A stretch of 44,713 bases of DNA from a virus. The stretch covers positions 1-44,713 of IMG/VR virus record IMGVR_UViG_3300044837_000010; one strand, 5' to 3'. The first letter of the stretch is position 1, and every line of letters starts with the position of its first letter. This document shows, in pieces, positions 14,410-22,852 of this stretch. The translations under genes and the position numbers were made by a program. The notes beneath the pieces were generated by a model. The model was not told where the DNA came from, did not search any database, and saw only the letters and a list, made by a program, of their open reading frames with translations.

Positions 14410-14844
14410 ATGGAAATCTCAGGCGGCGACAAATTAGAAGCGGCACTCAAAGCCATCTCTGAAAAGATGAGTGGCGGCTCTTTGAGTGTTGGCTTTCTTG
14501 AGGGTGCTACATATCCAGATGGTGAGTCTGTTGCGCAGGTCGCCTTCTGGAATGAATTTGGCACGTCACGCGCCCCTGCCCGCCCGTTTATGCGATCAAC
14601 CATTGAAGATAAGCAAGGGGAATGGGCTACTCGTATTGCCGGTGCTGCTGTACATTACGATTATGACTCCGCAAAGGTTCTTGGCTTGATGGGCGAGACG
14701 ATGAAAGAGGATTTTCAGTCTTCGATAAATGGCTGGACAAATCCACGCAATGCTGACTCTACGATTGCCACAAAAGGTTTTGATAAGCCTTTGATTGATA
14801 CCGGCGTAATGCTTCAAGCGGTAGATTATCGGGTGGATGAATGA
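14410..14844 (+). CDS. Neck/tail-completion protein (HK97 gp10-like)
   Basis: 144 residues. GGSLSVGFLEGATYPDGESVAQVAFWNEFGTSRAPARPFMRSTI is the characteristic gp10-like stretch, in which a G-T-x-x-x-P-x-R-P-F/P motif is shared by this family. The C-terminus has WTNPRNADSTIATKGFDKPLIDTG. It joins head and tail or caps the tube. The ATG at 14410 follows the previous stop by one base; the end overlaps the next gene (ATGA). Confidence 0.82.
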   Translation: MEISGGDKLEAALKAISEKMSGGSLSVGFLEGATYPDGESVAQVAFWNEFGTSRAPARPFMRSTIEDKQGEWATRIAGAAVHYDYDSAKVLGLMGETMKEDFQSSINGWTNPRNADSTIATKGFDKPLIDTGVMLQAVDYRVDE

Positions 14845-15239
14845 ACATACGCGGCCTAGCCAATAACATGACTCGCTCAGTCAATCCTAACATTCCGGTG
14901 GCTGTAAGCGTAAGCAATGGCTATGGGATTGACCCTTTAACGTTGCGTCAAGTTCCGGTCTTTACTACATATGATGCAGAAGGCCAAGTTCAGGCTCTGG
15001 ATGGCGACGACTTAGGTCAAGTTAATTATCTAAACATTCAAGGCACGATCCGCGCCGTTTATATTTATGGCAACGTATCAGGCGTTATTCGCCCTGACTC
15101 TATTTCATCGGCCAAGTTATCTTTCGCGTCGAATGAATCCGGAGTTATCAAGATTCGTGAATGGAATGTGTTTAAAGTATTAGAAGCATGGCCTGATTGG
15201 TGCAAAGTTGCGGTTGTTTATGTGGAGCCAGCGGCATGA
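14841..15239 (+). CDS. Head-closure/neck protein
   Basis: 132 residues, beta-rich (NPNIPVAVSVSNGYGIDPLTLRQVP, IQGTIRAVYIYGNVSGVIRPD, a final WCKVAVVYVEP). Similar proteins in contractile-tailed phages with DUF3383 sheaths occupy this place and form part of the neck. ATGA overlaps on both sides indicate coupling. I cannot name a family with certainty. Confidence 0.6.
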   Translation: MNIRGLANNMTRSVNPNIPVAVSVSNGYGIDPLTLRQVPVFTTYDAEGQVQALDGDDLGQVNYLNIQGTIRAVYIYGNVSGVIRPDSISSAKLSFASNESGVIKIREWNVFKVLEAWPDWCKVAVVYVEPAA

Positions 15240-15742
15240 GTATTGATAGCGCAATTGTTGCCGTTGCCGGATTCCTTCAGCCGCTTATGCCAACCGGCGT
15301 TCAGATCGTGCGAGGCATGGCAAATAATGTGCCGCCTCCTAAAAATGGATTCATTGTTATAACTGAAGTCGGACAGCCTCAGTACACGACAACAAGAACG
15401 AAATTAGATGGTATTGCGGGTACAATGGCATACGTTATGCCGCGCATGCTGAACTTGCAATTAGACTTTTACGGCCTTAGTGCTGGTGAAATGTCCGGTA
15501 TTGCTGTAACGATGTTGCGCAGTAATTATGCGACAGAGAGGTTCCCCGATGGCGTGGAGCCTTTGTATTGTAGTAATGCCATGCAAGCGCCTTTAATTAC
15601 TGGCGAAAAACAATTTGAAACAAGGTGGCTTTGTACCCTTTCTATACAGTACAATTCTGCCATAACCGTAGAGCAAGAATCGTTCATTGAAGTTGGCGAT
15701 ATCTTGATCGATCCAGTAGATGTAACAATTCCTGCGGAGTAA
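15236..15742 (+). CDS. Neck/tail terminator protein
   Basis: 168 residues. The pattern PTGVQIVRGMANNVPPPKNGFIVIT...TTTRTKLDG...NLQLDFYGLSAGEMSGIAVTMLRS matches phage neck-terminator proteins (LIC_12616-type domain), which cap the sheath and tube at the neck. It sits directly upstream of the sheath gene. ATGA overlap with the previous gene. Confidence 0.75.
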   Translation: MSIDSAIVAVAGFLQPLMPTGVQIVRGMANNVPPPKNGFIVITEVGQPQYTTTRTKLDGIAGTMAYVMPRMLNLQLDFYGLSAGEMSGIAVTMLRSNYATERFPDGVEPLYCSNAMQAPLITGEKQFETRWLCTLSIQYNSAITVEQESFIEVGDILIDPVDVTIPAE

Positions 15743-15745
15743 AGC

Positions 15746-17224
15746 ATGTCAACAATACCAGTCTCACAGATCGTAACGATCAATCCTGCGGTAGTCAGTG
15801 CTGGCGGCAATCCGCTTTCACTGAATTCTGTATTCCTTGTTCAAAGTACGCTTGTGCCTACTTCGTCATTGCAATCATTCCCAAGTTTGGATGAAGTGGT
15901 TGATTACTTCGGATCAAACTCAAATGAGGCCGCTGTCGCTGCCAATTATTTTAATGGTTTCGACAACAGCACTAAAAAGCCGGGGACATTGTTCTTTGCT
16001 GGCTATGCTGACGTAGATCGTGCCGCGTTTATTCGTGGTCAATCGCTAGCAGGTATGACGCTGACTCAATTGAATGCAATCAGCGGAACATTGACTTTCA
16101 CAATTGATGGCGTACTCGAAACTGGATCGGTCAATCTCGCAACAGCTACCAGCTTCACAGATGCTGCCACGTTGATTACCACTGCATTGGCAATGACTCC
16201 TGCTGCCGTGACATGGGACGCCACACAATCTCGCTTTGTATGTAAATCTGGCACAACTGGTGACACTTCGACAATGACGTTTGGTTCCGGTACTGCTGCT
16301 GCGGCTCTCGGCTTTACGGCTGGCGTATTGTCGCAGGGTTCTGATGCAGATACCCCTGCCTCGGCAATGGATCGTATTAAGCAACAAGGTCAAAACTGGG
16401 CTCCATTTATGACCTTGTTTGAGCCTGATCTTGACGATAAAGAAGCGTTTGCGCTTTGGGGTAACAACCAAAACAACCGTTATGCATATATTGCATGGGA
16501 TTCTGACGCAGGCTATACCGTCGCAAACAATGCAGCAGTGTTCGGCTCTATCGTTGATACGCTGAACTATGAAGGTACGTTCGTTGTGTATAACACGGCG
16601 GCTCTTGCGGCTTTCACTTGCGGATATATCGGCTCGATTGACTTTCAAGCATTTAATGGCCGCGCAACTCCTGCGTTTAAATCGCAATCAGGATTGCCGA
16701 CTACTGTTGACAATCTTTCGGATGCAACTGCTGTGTTGAGCAATAACGCAAGCTACTATGGTTTGTATGAAGCTCCGGGACAAGGAAACTTGTATAGCAT
16801 CTTGTACGATGGTCGCATGAATGGCTCTAAGTTCCGCTGGTTGGATACATACGTCAATCAAGTTTATCTGAATGCGCAATTGCAATTGGCAATGTTCGTT
16901 GGATTGACGCAGGTAAATTCCGCGCCATACAATGGCGAAGGCTATGCTCAGATTCGCTCATGGTGCGCAGACCCGATCAATGAAGCTCTGAACAATGGCT
17001 CTATCCGTGTTGGCGTTCCGTTGAGCGCAAGCCAAAAAGCTACTATTTTGTCGCAAGCTGGCTTAGATATTTCTACGCCATTGGAGACACAAGGCTTTTA
17101 CCTGCAAATCTTGCCAGCTACTGCGCAGATTCGTCAGCAACGTCAATCGCCTCCAATTAAATTGTGGTACATGGATGGCGGCGCTATTCAGCAAATCACA
17201 TTGGCATCCATCGCAGTTCTGTAA
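15746..17224 (+). CDS. Tail sheath protein (DUF3383)
   Basis: 492 residues. The family start (IPVSQIVTINPAVVSAGGNPLSLNSVFLVQ) is followed by FFAGYADVDRAAFIRG, TLTQLNAISGTLTFTIDG, PAFKSQSGLPTTVDNLSDATAVL, NGEGYAQIRSWCADPINEALNNGSIRVGVPLS and a C-terminal LWYMDGGAIQQITLASIAVL. DUF3383 proteins are contractile sheaths, so this gene identifies the virion as a myovirus. The subunit should polymerise around the tube encoded next. Confidence 0.92.
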   Translation: MSTIPVSQIVTINPAVVSAGGNPLSLNSVFLVQSTLVPTSSLQSFPSLDEVVDYFGSNSNEAAVAANYFNGFDNSTKKPGTLFFAGYADVDRAAFIRGQSLAGMTLTQLNAISGTLTFTIDGVLETGSVNLATATSFTDAATLITTALAMTPAAVTWDATQSRFVCKSGTTGDTSTMTFGSGTAAAALGFTAGVLSQGSDADTPASAMDRIKQQGQNWAPFMTLFEPDLDDKEAFALWGNNQNNRYAYIAWDSDAGYTVANNAAVFGSIVDTLNYEGTFVVYNTAALAAFTCGYIGSIDFQAFNGRATPAFKSQSGLPTTVDNLSDATAVLSNNASYYGLYEAPGQGNLYSILYDGRMNGSKFRWLDTYVNQVYLNAQLQLAMFVGLTQVNSAPYNGEGYAQIRSWCADPINEALNNGSIRVGVPLSASQKATILSQAGLDISTPLETQGFYLQILPATAQIRQQRQSPPIKLWYMDGGAIQQITLASIAVL

Positions 17225-17236
17225 GGGAGTATTTAA

Positions 17237-17677
17237 ATGGCAGATCGTACAATCACTTCAGCCGACGCAACATTCGTCATTTCTTCGGCTGACTTCGCCC
17301 TTGCCGCAACTATCTTGCAAGGTTATGCGGCTGATGCTGCATTCGCTACCGATAACGCAGATACGGCGGAAACGTCTTTGGGCGTTGATGGCAAGCTATC
17401 GGCTGGCTGGATTCCGCGCAGCTATAATCAAACGATTACGCTGCAACCGGATAGCCCATCGCGCCAATTGTTTGACGCATTGGTTGGCGCTCAAGATGCA
17501 GCGCGTACAGTGTTTCGCCTGAATGGTGTTATTAATCTACCGGGCAACCAGTACAGCTACAACATGAGTCGCGGTGTTTTGAAGAATTATTCTTCGATCC
17601 CTAACGCTCAGCGCGTCTTGCAGCCAATGACATTTGTTATTGAATGGGAAAAGGTTTTACCTGTGCCAGTAGGGTAA
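17237..17677 (+). CDS. Tail tube protein (DUF3277)
   Basis: 146 residues. ITSADATFVISSADFALAATILQGYAADAAFATD is the DUF3277 beginning, followed by DGKLSAGWIPRSYNQTITLQPDSPSRQLFDAL and a C-terminal WEKVLPVP. It forms the inner tube of the contractile tail. Position directly after the sheath is the rule. Confidence 0.9.
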   Translation: MADRTITSADATFVISSADFALAATILQGYAADAAFATDNADTAETSLGVDGKLSAGWIPRSYNQTITLQPDSPSRQLFDALVGAQDAARTVFRLNGVINLPGNQYSYNMSRGVLKNYSSIPNAQRVLQPMTFVIEWEKVLPVPVG

Positions 17678-17710
17678 AATACACTTTTCATTTAATGCGG
17701 AGATTAAATC

Positions 17711-18103
17711 ATGGCACGTCGCACAAAAGTTTTCAGGGTTGATGATTCAAAAAGCCGCGATCATGGTCGTGAATATTTATTGACAGAGATGGCGGCTGAT
17801 GAGGCGGAATGGTGGGCTTTTCAGGTTCTGCAAGCATTGTTAGGATCGGAATCTGAAATTGACTTCAACGCCCCGCTTGCTCAAATGGCGCGCCAAGGTC
17901 TTGCCGCCTTGGGTAAGTTGCCGCCTGATAAAGCAAAGCCATTACTTGAACAGATGATGACTTGCGTTAAGGTTAAGCTTCCGGGGACTAATGAATCGCG
18001 TGAAATGCTTGTTGGCGATATTGAGGAAGTTAAGACCCGTGTGCTGATTCGCAAAGAAGTGTTTGAGCTACATATAAGTTTTTTAGAACTTGGCGGCGCG
18101 TAG
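17711..18103 (+). CDS. Tail assembly chaperone, short form
   Basis: 130 residues: RRTKVFRVDD, DHGREYLLTEMAADEAEWWAFQVLQALL, then a helical, acidic body. It is placed between tube and tape measure, the position of the gpG-like chaperone that binds the tape measure. A slippery heptamer close to its end allows a longer product. GCGGAGATTAAATC precedes the ATG. Confidence 0.85.
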   Translation: MARRTKVFRVDDSKSRDHGREYLLTEMAADEAEWWAFQVLQALLGSESEIDFNAPLAQMARQGLAALGKLPPDKAKPLLEQMMTCVKVKLPGTNESREMLVGDIEEVKTRVLIRKEVFELHISFLELGGA

Positions 18104-18312
18104 ATTTTGGTCTGCGTCCGCCCAGTGCTGCGGCTTCTAAGCTTATTTCGTATAAAAATACGATAGGAATTATCGCCACGCTTGTATCGGCAAGGCTGGC
18201 ATCATTACACGAACTGCAAACAGTTCTTGGCCCCTATGATGCCTACCAGCTTTTAGAAATTCACTTGATAGACCAATATAACAGAGGGGTTCTCAATGGC
18301 AACGGTAATTGA
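17711..18312 (+). CDS. Tail assembly chaperone, -1 frameshift long form
   Basis: If ribosomes slip -1 at 18079-18085, 125 residues of the short form are followed by 75 residues read in the -1 frame to a TGA at 18310-18312. The extension has DFGLRPPSAAA, a helical segment, and LHELQTVLGPYDAYQLLEIHLIDQYN, which is typical of the T domain of G-T chaperones. The frame has no stop over the whole gap between the two annotated genes and overlaps the tape-measure start by 17 bases. Total about 200 residues. Confidence 0.85.
18079..18085 (+). promoter_or_regulatory. -1 ribosomal frameshift heptamer T-TTT-TTA
   Basis: In the zero frame the codons are AGT TTT TTA GAA, giving the canonical X-XXY-YYZ slip site. 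It is followed by GC-rich sequence before the zero-frame TAG at 18101-18103, which could provide the stimulatory context. Confidence 0.85.
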
Positions 18313-19990
18313 TAGCCTCGTTGTTAAGCTTGGTTTAGATAATTCAGAATTTAAAGCTGGCGCAAAAGAAACAAATTCAGATTTCGACAGAGTTCGTGCA
18401 AACGCGAAACGAACCGGGAAATCAATTGAGCAAGACGGACAAAAAGGCGCTGAGTTTTTCCATCAGCTTCGCAAATCCGCTCTCCAATTCTTCGCCGTCC
18501 TAACAGTTGGTCGTGGTCTATCAGCATTTACCAGTAGCGTAATCAATAGCGGTGCGCAGCTTGACCGAATGTCAAAGAACCTTGGCACAACGGCGGATAG
18601 ATTGTCACGCTGGCAAGGCGCAGTCCGTCAATCAGGTGGCACAGCAGAAGGCGCTCTAGGATCATTCCAAAGCCTAAACGCCTCTCTAACCGAGTTAAAA
18701 CTAACCGGCAATACCGGAATACTTCCATACCTTCAAGCTCTTGGCGTATCTCTGTCTGATGCGTCTGGAAAGGCGCGTCCGCTTGAAGATATCCTGATGG
18801 ACGTTGGAGATAGTCTCAAGAGAATACCTAATCGAGAAGATGCTTATAACATCGGTCGCAATTTAGGTATTGATGAAGGTACGGTAAATCTTTTGATGCG
18901 TTCGCGCTCAGAGATTAAAAAACTTCTCGATGAGCAAAAAGGATACTCAAACGCTGATGCTGAAGCTGCAAGAAAAGCGCAAGAAAACTGGGAAAAAACA
19001 AAGATCAAGATTGAGCAAACGACGCAAAAAATCGTCATTGCTTTAATCCCCGCGCTTGAGCAAATTGCTGAATCAATGTTTGATATTGCAGAGGTCGCAA
19101 CACCTCTCATTAAAAATACTGTTGACGGATTCAATAGCATAAACAAAGCCACTGATGGTTGGCTTCTTACTCTCGGTCTTGTTTTAGTCGCGTTAAAGGG
19201 TGCAACTGGATTAATAGGCGGTGTTGCGGCTGGTGCGGCTGGTCTTGCTAAGTTTGGTGTTATTGGCGCTGCTGGTGCTGGAGGATATGCTGTTGGTGGT
19301 TTAATCAGCAAAGAGCTTGAAGGCACGGAAATGGGGAATTCCATTGGCCGAGCTACTGCTCAAGTTTTGGCATTCTTCGGAAACAAAGAAGCTCAAGCTG
19401 CATTAGATGCTGAAGCCGGGGTATCGTCGATAAAACCATCGTCATCAGCGCCATCAAAATCAGGCGGTAAGCTATCCCGCGCAGAGAGAAATAACAATCC
19501 GGGCAATCTAAACTTTGCAGGACAAAGAGGTGCGACTCTAGAATCAGGCTCTGGCGCTCGTTTTGCTAAATTTGGATCGATGCAGGAAGGCGTTGCTGGC
19601 TTAGTTAGACAATTGAAGCTGTACGGATCACGTGGACTGGACACGATTCAAAAGATAATCAGCAAGTATGCTCCATCATCCGAGAACGATACCGGCGCTT
19701 ATATTTCAAAGCTTGCCAAAGATATGGGGATTGGTGCGACAGATAAATTAAATCTGGATGACCCTAATGTAATGGCTGGATTGGTTCGCGGTATCAGCAC
19801 GCACGAGGCAGGTAAAAATTTCCTGAGCGATCAGCACATTATGAGCGGTTTGCAAATGGCAGGAATGAGTGGAGGTAATACCGTTTCTATTGGCGAAGTG
19901 AAAGTATATACTCAGGCCACGGATGCAAGCGGGATTGCTAGAGATTTGAATAACGAACTGATACGACAAGCTGACGCAGGGCTAAGATAA
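18296..19990 (+). CDS. Tape measure protein with lysozyme-like domain
   Basis: 564 residues. The beginning (VIDSLVVKLGLDNSEFKAGAKE) is the common tape-measure start. The body is helical with coiled-coil regions (about 20-110 and 210-290), and a Gly/Ala/Leu-rich hydrophobic stretch (about 290-350) is likely membrane-active. Residues about 395-560 contain RNNNPGNL (398-405), the signature of virion-associated peptidoglycan-degrading domains, followed by FAKFGSMQEGVAGLVRQL. It sets tail length (short, roughly 80 nm if 0.15 nm per residue) and probably locally cuts the wall during ejection. The start overlaps the chaperone extension. Confidence 0.9.
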   Translation: MATVIDSLVVKLGLDNSEFKAGAKETNSDFDRVRANAKRTGKSIEQDGQKGAEFFHQLRKSALQFFAVLTVGRGLSAFTSSVINSGAQLDRMSKNLGTTADRLSRWQGAVRQSGGTAEGALGSFQSLNASLTELKLTGNTGILPYLQALGVSLSDASGKARPLEDILMDVGDSLKRIPNREDAYNIGRNLGIDEGTVNLLMRSRSEIKKLLDEQKGYSNADAEAARKAQENWEKTKIKIEQTTQKIVIALIPALEQIAESMFDIAEVATPLIKNTVDGFNSINKATDGWLLTLGLVLVALKGATGLIGGVAAGAAGLAKFGVIGAAGAGGYAVGGLISKELEGTEMGNSIGRATAQVLAFFGNKEAQAALDAEAGVSSIKPSSSAPSKSGGKLSRAERNNNPGNLNFAGQRGATLESGSGARFAKFGSMQEGVAGLVRQLKLYGSRGLDTIQKIISKYAPSSENDTGAYISKLAKDMGIGATDKLNLDDPNVMAGLVRGISTHEAGKNFLSDQHIMSGLQMAGMSGGNTVSIGEVKVYTQATDASGIARDLNNELIRQADAGLR

Positions 19991-20574
19991 TGAACGGTAT
20001 TCCTAACTTGTTGCGCAATGCACCTAGAGCAATTGGCTTAACGTTGCTCGGGAATGCTGCTCAGGCAATTGTTGACTTTTTATTCCCTACTCCGACATGG
20101 GGTGTATATGAACCCGGAACCACTGTAAAAGCATTCGATGTTAGCAGCGTTGCGGAACTTGGCATTGGAGGTGAGTCAGCCGTTTCAGATTATCCAATTG
20201 AAGATGGTTCATTCACGACTTACAACAAAATAATCATGCCGAATGGATTTTCAATTCGTATGACGCGTGACGGATCAGAATCTTTGCGCGCTGCGTTCTT
20301 AAAATGGCTTGAGTTTTCCAAAAACAATCCCGTTGTTTATGACATTCTTTGCCCTGAAAATGTCTATACAAATGCAACGATGCGGTCATATCGTATAAAT
20401 AGAACGGCATCATCGGGTGCGGGGATGATCGTAGCTGACTGCATATTTCAAGAGATTAGAGAGCTCCCAGCGCAATACAGTGCAACTAGGATAAGCAACC
20501 CAGAGAATCAGCCGGTAACGCCGACAACTCGCGTGAACCCTGTTGAATCAAATGTAACGGCGAACGTCCAATAA
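19990..20574 (+). CDS. Baseplate/tail-hub protein
   Basis: 194 residues. WGVYEPGTTVKAFDVSSVAELGIGGESAVSDYPIEDGSFTTYNKI is typical of the protein encoded after the tape measure in DUF3383-type myoviruses, which binds the tube tip (LysM-hub adaptor or Dit-like). The C-terminal 30 residues are disordered and Pro/Asn/Thr-rich. One-base overlap with the tape measure gene. Confidence 0.7.
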   Translation: MNGIPNLLRNAPRAIGLTLLGNAAQAIVDFLFPTPTWGVYEPGTTVKAFDVSSVAELGIGGESAVSDYPIEDGSFTTYNKIIMPNGFSIRMTRDGSESLRAAFLKWLEFSKNNPVVYDILCPENVYTNATMRSYRINRTASSGAGMIVADCIFQEIRELPAQYSATRISNPENQPVTPTTRVNPVESNVTANVQ

Positions 20575-20575
20575 T

Positions 20576-20890
20576 ATGGCAAAATTTCTAGTTCCTTTAA
20601 AGGCCATTCCTTCTCAGTCGATAAGTATCGTTCTGAATGGTCAGCCATGCGTGATCGATGTTCGCCTACTAGGTGCGCGGCAATACTTTAGTCTTAGCGT
20701 GAACGGCGTTGTTATTTGTCGTAACGTCTTAATGGTTAATTTATCCCGCATCGTTCGCGCTGAATATACAGGTTTTATTGGGGATTTTGCCGTTGTTGAC
20801 ACGCAAGGAGACGAAGCTCCTGATTATTCAGGATGGGGTACGCGTTGGCTTCTCTTGTATTTTGAGCCTATTGAATACACGGCGGCGTAA
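20576..20890 (+). CDS. Baseplate plug protein (DUF6983-like)
   Basis: 104 residues. Beta-rich sequence with QSISIVLNGQPCVIDVRLLGARQYFSLSVNG near the start and W-rich C-terminal strands (SGWGTRWLLLYFEP), a pattern of small phage baseplate plug proteins. It shares its stop with the hub gene start. Confidence 0.75.
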   Translation: MAKFLVPLKAIPSQSISIVLNGQPCVIDVRLLGARQYFSLSVNGVVICRNVLMVNLSRIVRAEYTGFIGDFAVVDTQGDEAPDYSGWGTRWLLLYFEPIEYTAA

Positions 20891-21780
20891 TGGCGTCTTC
20901 ATTTCAATCTCGAAAGATAAGAATAACCTTCCAGCTTGCCGCTGGCACATTCAACAAAGACGGAAACCCTGATACTGTAGTTTTTGAAGATTATAGAACC
21001 CGCGCAGAAATACATGCTCCGGGAGGTTATGAGTTTTCGGCGTGCCGCTTGCGTATATACGGCATAGCAAAAGAGACAATGGATCGTCTAACAGTTATTA
21101 ATTACACGAATCTTGACTTTCTGCGAAACGTTGTGACAGTAGAGGCAACTGACAACAATGGACAGTTTGCAAAAATATTTGTTGGCGAGGTGTATCAAGC
21201 AACTCCTGATTATCTTGGCGCTCCTGAAGTTGCCTTTATGGTAGAAGCTAGAGCCGGTCTAATCGGTTCGCTTGCGCCATCTGTAGCCTCATCCTATCCG
21301 GGTGCGCGCAAGGTTAGTGAAATCATGGCTATCATTGCACAAGAGCTTAATCTTACTCTTGAAAATAATGGCGTTGAAGCTACTTTGACAGACCAGTATT
21401 TAAGCGGTACGCCGATACAGAAGCTACAAAGAGTAGCAGCGGCGGCGCGCATTCAATACTGGTACTTGCCGGAGGAAGGCGTAATTGCAATCGCCCCAAT
21501 GGGCGCTCCACGCGATACTTACCCGCCTGTCACGTACAGCATAAAAACCGGATTAGTTAGCTGGCCTATGAAACGGCATGTCGGGATTGCATTTACCGCC
21601 CTATTCAACCCAAATACTTATCACGGCTGCAAGATACTCATGGAGTCAACAATTCCATCATGCAGTGGCAACTGGTATATCGTGAGCATGACGCATCGAT
21701 TAGACGGAAATGTTCCGGGCGGCGCATGGTTCTCTGATTTTGTCGCAACACCTGAAAACGCATTTATACTTACGCGATGA
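20890..21780 (+). CDS. Baseplate hub protein (gp27/gp44-like)
   Basis: 296 residues. FQSRKIRITFQLAAGTF opens the protein; internal features include CRLRIYGIAKETMDRLT, VTVEATDNNGQ..KIFVGEVYQATPDYLGAPEVAF and YWYLPEEGVIAIAP, as in phage hub proteins related to Mu gp44/T4 gp27. It would connect tube and spike. ATGA-type overlap with the spike gene. Confidence 0.8.
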   Translation: MASSFQSRKIRITFQLAAGTFNKDGNPDTVVFEDYRTRAEIHAPGGYEFSACRLRIYGIAKETMDRLTVINYTNLDFLRNVVTVEATDNNGQFAKIFVGEVYQATPDYLGAPEVAFMVEARAGLIGSLAPSVASSYPGARKVSEIMAIIAQELNLTLENNGVEATLTDQYLSGTPIQKLQRVAAAARIQYWYLPEEGVIAIAPMGAPRDTYPPVTYSIKTGLVSWPMKRHVGIAFTALFNPNTYHGCKILMESTIPSCSGNWYIVSMTHRLDGNVPGGAWFSDFVATPENAFILTR

Positions 21781-22502
21781 CTACAGATAACACTCTTTAT
21801 TATGGGCAGACTGATCCATCTACCGGACAAGGTAATTGGAATCAACAAAGATTCGTAATTGAACAGCAGATGCTTCAATTGAATACCAGCCTACCCGTTC
21901 GTATAATGTCGGTGCAAGCATCTGGCGTTTCGCCGGTTGGGTTTGTGAGCATACAAGTATTAGTAGATCAAGTAACCGGAAATGACAAGACTGTGCCACA
22001 TGGAGAAATACCTAATGTCCCATATTTCAGACTTCAAGGCGGAACAAATGCAGTGATTATTGATCCTGTTGCTGGAGATATTGGAATGGCTTGCTTTTCA
22101 AGTCGTGACATTACAGCGGTAAAGAGTGCGAGACAAGCTGCGCCTCCGGGAAGCCGTCGATCCCATGATTTTTCTGATGCTATGTATATAGGCGGATTTT
22201 TAAACGGCACGCCCACGCAGTACATTCAATTCACAGAAGGCGGGATCATTGTTCATAGCCCGACAAAAGTAACAATAGAAGCGCCAGAGGCAGATGTTGT
22301 AGCGGACAATGTAAATGTCACAGCGACAACAACAAATATTGATTCTCTTGTGAATATGGGCGATCTTGGGGATACATTACGCGCATTGATAGATGAGAGA
22401 TTTGTCGCTATTTATAACGCACATTCTCACCCATCAAACGGCGCGCCTCCTAGTGTATTGATTGGCGCTGGCGTTCTAACATCGAATACAAAGGTTAATT
22501 GA
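21777..22502 (+). CDS. Baseplate spike, gp138 N-terminal (OB-fold) type
   Basis: 241 residues. The LPVRIMSVQASGVSPVGFVSIQVLVDQV start, NVPYFRLQGGTNAVIIDPVAGDIGMACFSSRDI and the GSRRSHDFSDAMYIGGFLN segment follow the gp138 OB domain. A repeat-like beta-helix region (VTIEAPEADVVADNVNVTA) and a C-terminal HSHPSNGAPP stretch form the tip; such His motifs bind a metal ion in membrane-piercing spikes. Confidence 0.85.
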   Translation: MTTDNTLYYGQTDPSTGQGNWNQQRFVIEQQMLQLNTSLPVRIMSVQASGVSPVGFVSIQVLVDQVTGNDKTVPHGEIPNVPYFRLQGGTNAVIIDPVAGDIGMACFSSRDITAVKSARQAAPPGSRRSHDFSDAMYIGGFLNGTPTQYIQFTEGGIIVHSPTKVTIEAPEADVVADNVNVTATTTNIDSLVNMGDLGDTLRALIDERFVAIYNAHSHPSNGAPPSVLIGAGVLTSNTKVN

Positions 22503-22852
22503 TGACTACGACACTATATTTGCGGCCTGATACATGGGACTTAACGGTTGACGCTTCGCATAATATTGCCCTTGCATCCCTTCCTTATGCTGCGGCTCAA
22601 TCTGTTGCTAATGCCTGCCGATTGTGGAGTGGCGAAGCGCCCTACAATAGCGATAGGGGTATGCCGTATGAAACTGAGATTTTAGGAAAGCAACCTCCGC
22701 CTCAAATGCTTGCAACTTGGTACGAAATAGAAGCATCGACAGTTCCAGATGTTCAATCTGTTGTTGTGGTGGTACAATCCGACCGAAATGCACGACAGCT
22801 TACCGGGCAAATTCAATGCACATTAACTGACGGAACTATCATCAATGTCTAA
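22502..22852 (+). CDS. Baseplate wedge protein, gp25-like
   Basis: 116 residues from the ATG at 22502. LYLRPDTWDLTVDASHNIALASLPYAAAQSVANACRLWSGEAPYNSDRGMPYETEILG is the typical phage wedge/gp25-like layout, with the conserved E-x-x-Y-x-x-x-x-G-x-P-Y part. It initiates sheath polymerisation. Overlaps the J-like gene by 8 bases. Confidence 0.82.
   Translation: MTTTLYLRPDTWDLTVDASHNIALASLPYAAAQSVANACRLWSGEAPYNSDRGMPYETEILGKQPPPQMLATWYEIEASTVPDVQSVVVVVQSDRNARQLTGQIQCTLTDGTIINV

Noticed and set aside
16046-16687. 213-codon minus-strand frame inside the sheath gene
   Set aside because: Shadow of the DUF3383 sheath gene; Cys/Arg-rich composition typical of antisense frames.
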